The position numbers and the translations under genes are program-made. A stretch of 5,704 nucleotides of DNA from contig CAJYBQ010000249.1 in assembly GCA_913064755.1 (NCBI GenBank), forward strand, positions 1 through 5,704, in the 5' to 3' direction. Source of the DNA: an uncultured Alphaproteobacteria bacterium. GTDB taxonomy: Bacteria; Pseudomonadota; Alphaproteobacteria; Minwuiales; Minwuiaceae. The notes below the pieces were generated by a model, which did no database searches, was not told the origin of the DNA, and was given only the letters and a program-made list of their open reading frames with translations. Below, one piece after another: positions 5,210 to 5,704 of this stretch; the first letter of the stretch is position 1; each line of letters opens with the position of its first letter.

Positions 5210-5704
5210 TCAGGTGCTGCCGTCGCCGCGCTTGTTCTTGAAGCGGCGCATGCCGCCGAGCCAGCGGTCGATGTCCAGGGCCTTGCGCTTGACGTATTCG
5301 CGCACTTCCTCGTGCGGCAGGATCAGGAACTCTTCCTTGTCCATGGTGCGGATGACGCAGTCTGCCAGCTCTTCCGGCTCCATCATGCCGTCGACGGAGG
5401 CGACGGAGACTTCGCGCCCCGTTGTCATGGCCGTGCGCACGGCCTGTGGGGCCAGCACGGATACCCGCACGCCCCGGTCGCCGTAGTTGATCGACAGCCA
5501 TTCAGCGAAGGCCACCGCACCGCTCTTGGTCACCGAATAGGTCGACGAATTGACATGGGTCAGCAGACCCGCCGCCGACGCGGTGTTCACCAGGTAGCCA
5601 CCGCCGCGCACGGCCATCTTCTCCGCCACCGCCCGCGCCGCATAGACATGGGCCATGACGTGGATGTCCCAGTTCTGCTGCCAGTCCAGGTCACTTGCCT
5701 CCAG
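5210..5704 (-). CDS. Short-chain dehydrogenase/reductase, N-terminus outside window
   Basis: NAD(P)-dependent oxidoreductase of the classical SDR family. The last 164 residues are present; the frame is open to the window edge, so the ATG at 5656 is internal. The cofactor-binding TGxxxGxG part lies outside. In fragment numbering, the window begins just before the dimer-interface helix (W-D-I-H-V-M-A-H-V-Y). It then shows the catalytic Ser44 in NTASAAG, Y56-S-V-T-K60 (the YxxxK motif) and VRVSVLAPQAVRT, where the common PG of the family is PQ. The tail (ILPHEEV, then DIDRWLGGMRRF) resembles a recurrent SDR subgroup of proteobacteria of unknown substrate. The protein ends with basic residues and GDGST. 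It is convergent with zapE. The family is certain; the substrate cannot be told. Confidence 0.92.
   Translation of the reverse strand: MEASDLDWQQNWDIHVMAHVYAARAVAEKMAVRGGGYLVNTASAAGLLTHVNSSTYSVTKSGAVAFAEWLSINYGDRGVRVSVLAPQAVRTAMTTGREVSVASVDGMMEPEELADCVIRTMDKEEFLILPHEEVREYVKRKALDIDRWLGGMRRFKNKRGDGST

Overview
This is a GC-rich, gene-dense stretch of chromosome, most likely from an alphaproteobacterium. The support for that is the zinc-free L33 protein (start MAKPTVVKIK), the PqqB variant with a T-N-G-D-V-D-H metal motif, the AFG1/ZapE ATPase, and the GC-rich third codon positions. The order or genus cannot be fixed from this sequence. No mobile element, CRISPR array, tRNA or rRNA gene was found.

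Layout, left to right. (1) 1-1413 (+): the 3'-terminal 470 codons of a gamma-glutamyltranspeptidase gene; the N-terminus lies outside the window. (2) 1447-1740 (+): a compact ribosomal-protein unit made of a TTGACA promoter, the 55-residue rpmG gene, and a clean GNRA-loop intrinsic terminator. (3) 1802-2449 (-): gloC, a YcbL-type glyoxalase II of the metallo-beta-lactamase fold, convergent with rpmG. (4) A 152-bp divergent intergenic region. (5) 2602-5167 (+): a probable three-gene transcript of a PaaI-like hotdog thioesterase, then pqqB, then zapE (afg1). The last two overlap by 4 bp (GTGA). (6) 5210-5704 (-): the C-terminal 164 residues of a short-chain dehydrogenase/reductase gene, convergent with zapE.

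Functionally, two glutathione-linked enzymes (Ggt, GloC) flank rpmG but are on separate transcripts. The most unusual part is pqqB. PQQ genes normally sit together as pqqABCDE, but here pqqB has no pqqA before it and no pqqC after it, and it is translationally coupled to an AFG1/ZapE-type ATPase gene. Whether the rest of the PQQ pathway lies elsewhere in the genome cannot be seen. I see no convincing evidence of a wholly new system; apart from the pqqB context, the region looks like ordinary housekeeping chromosome.
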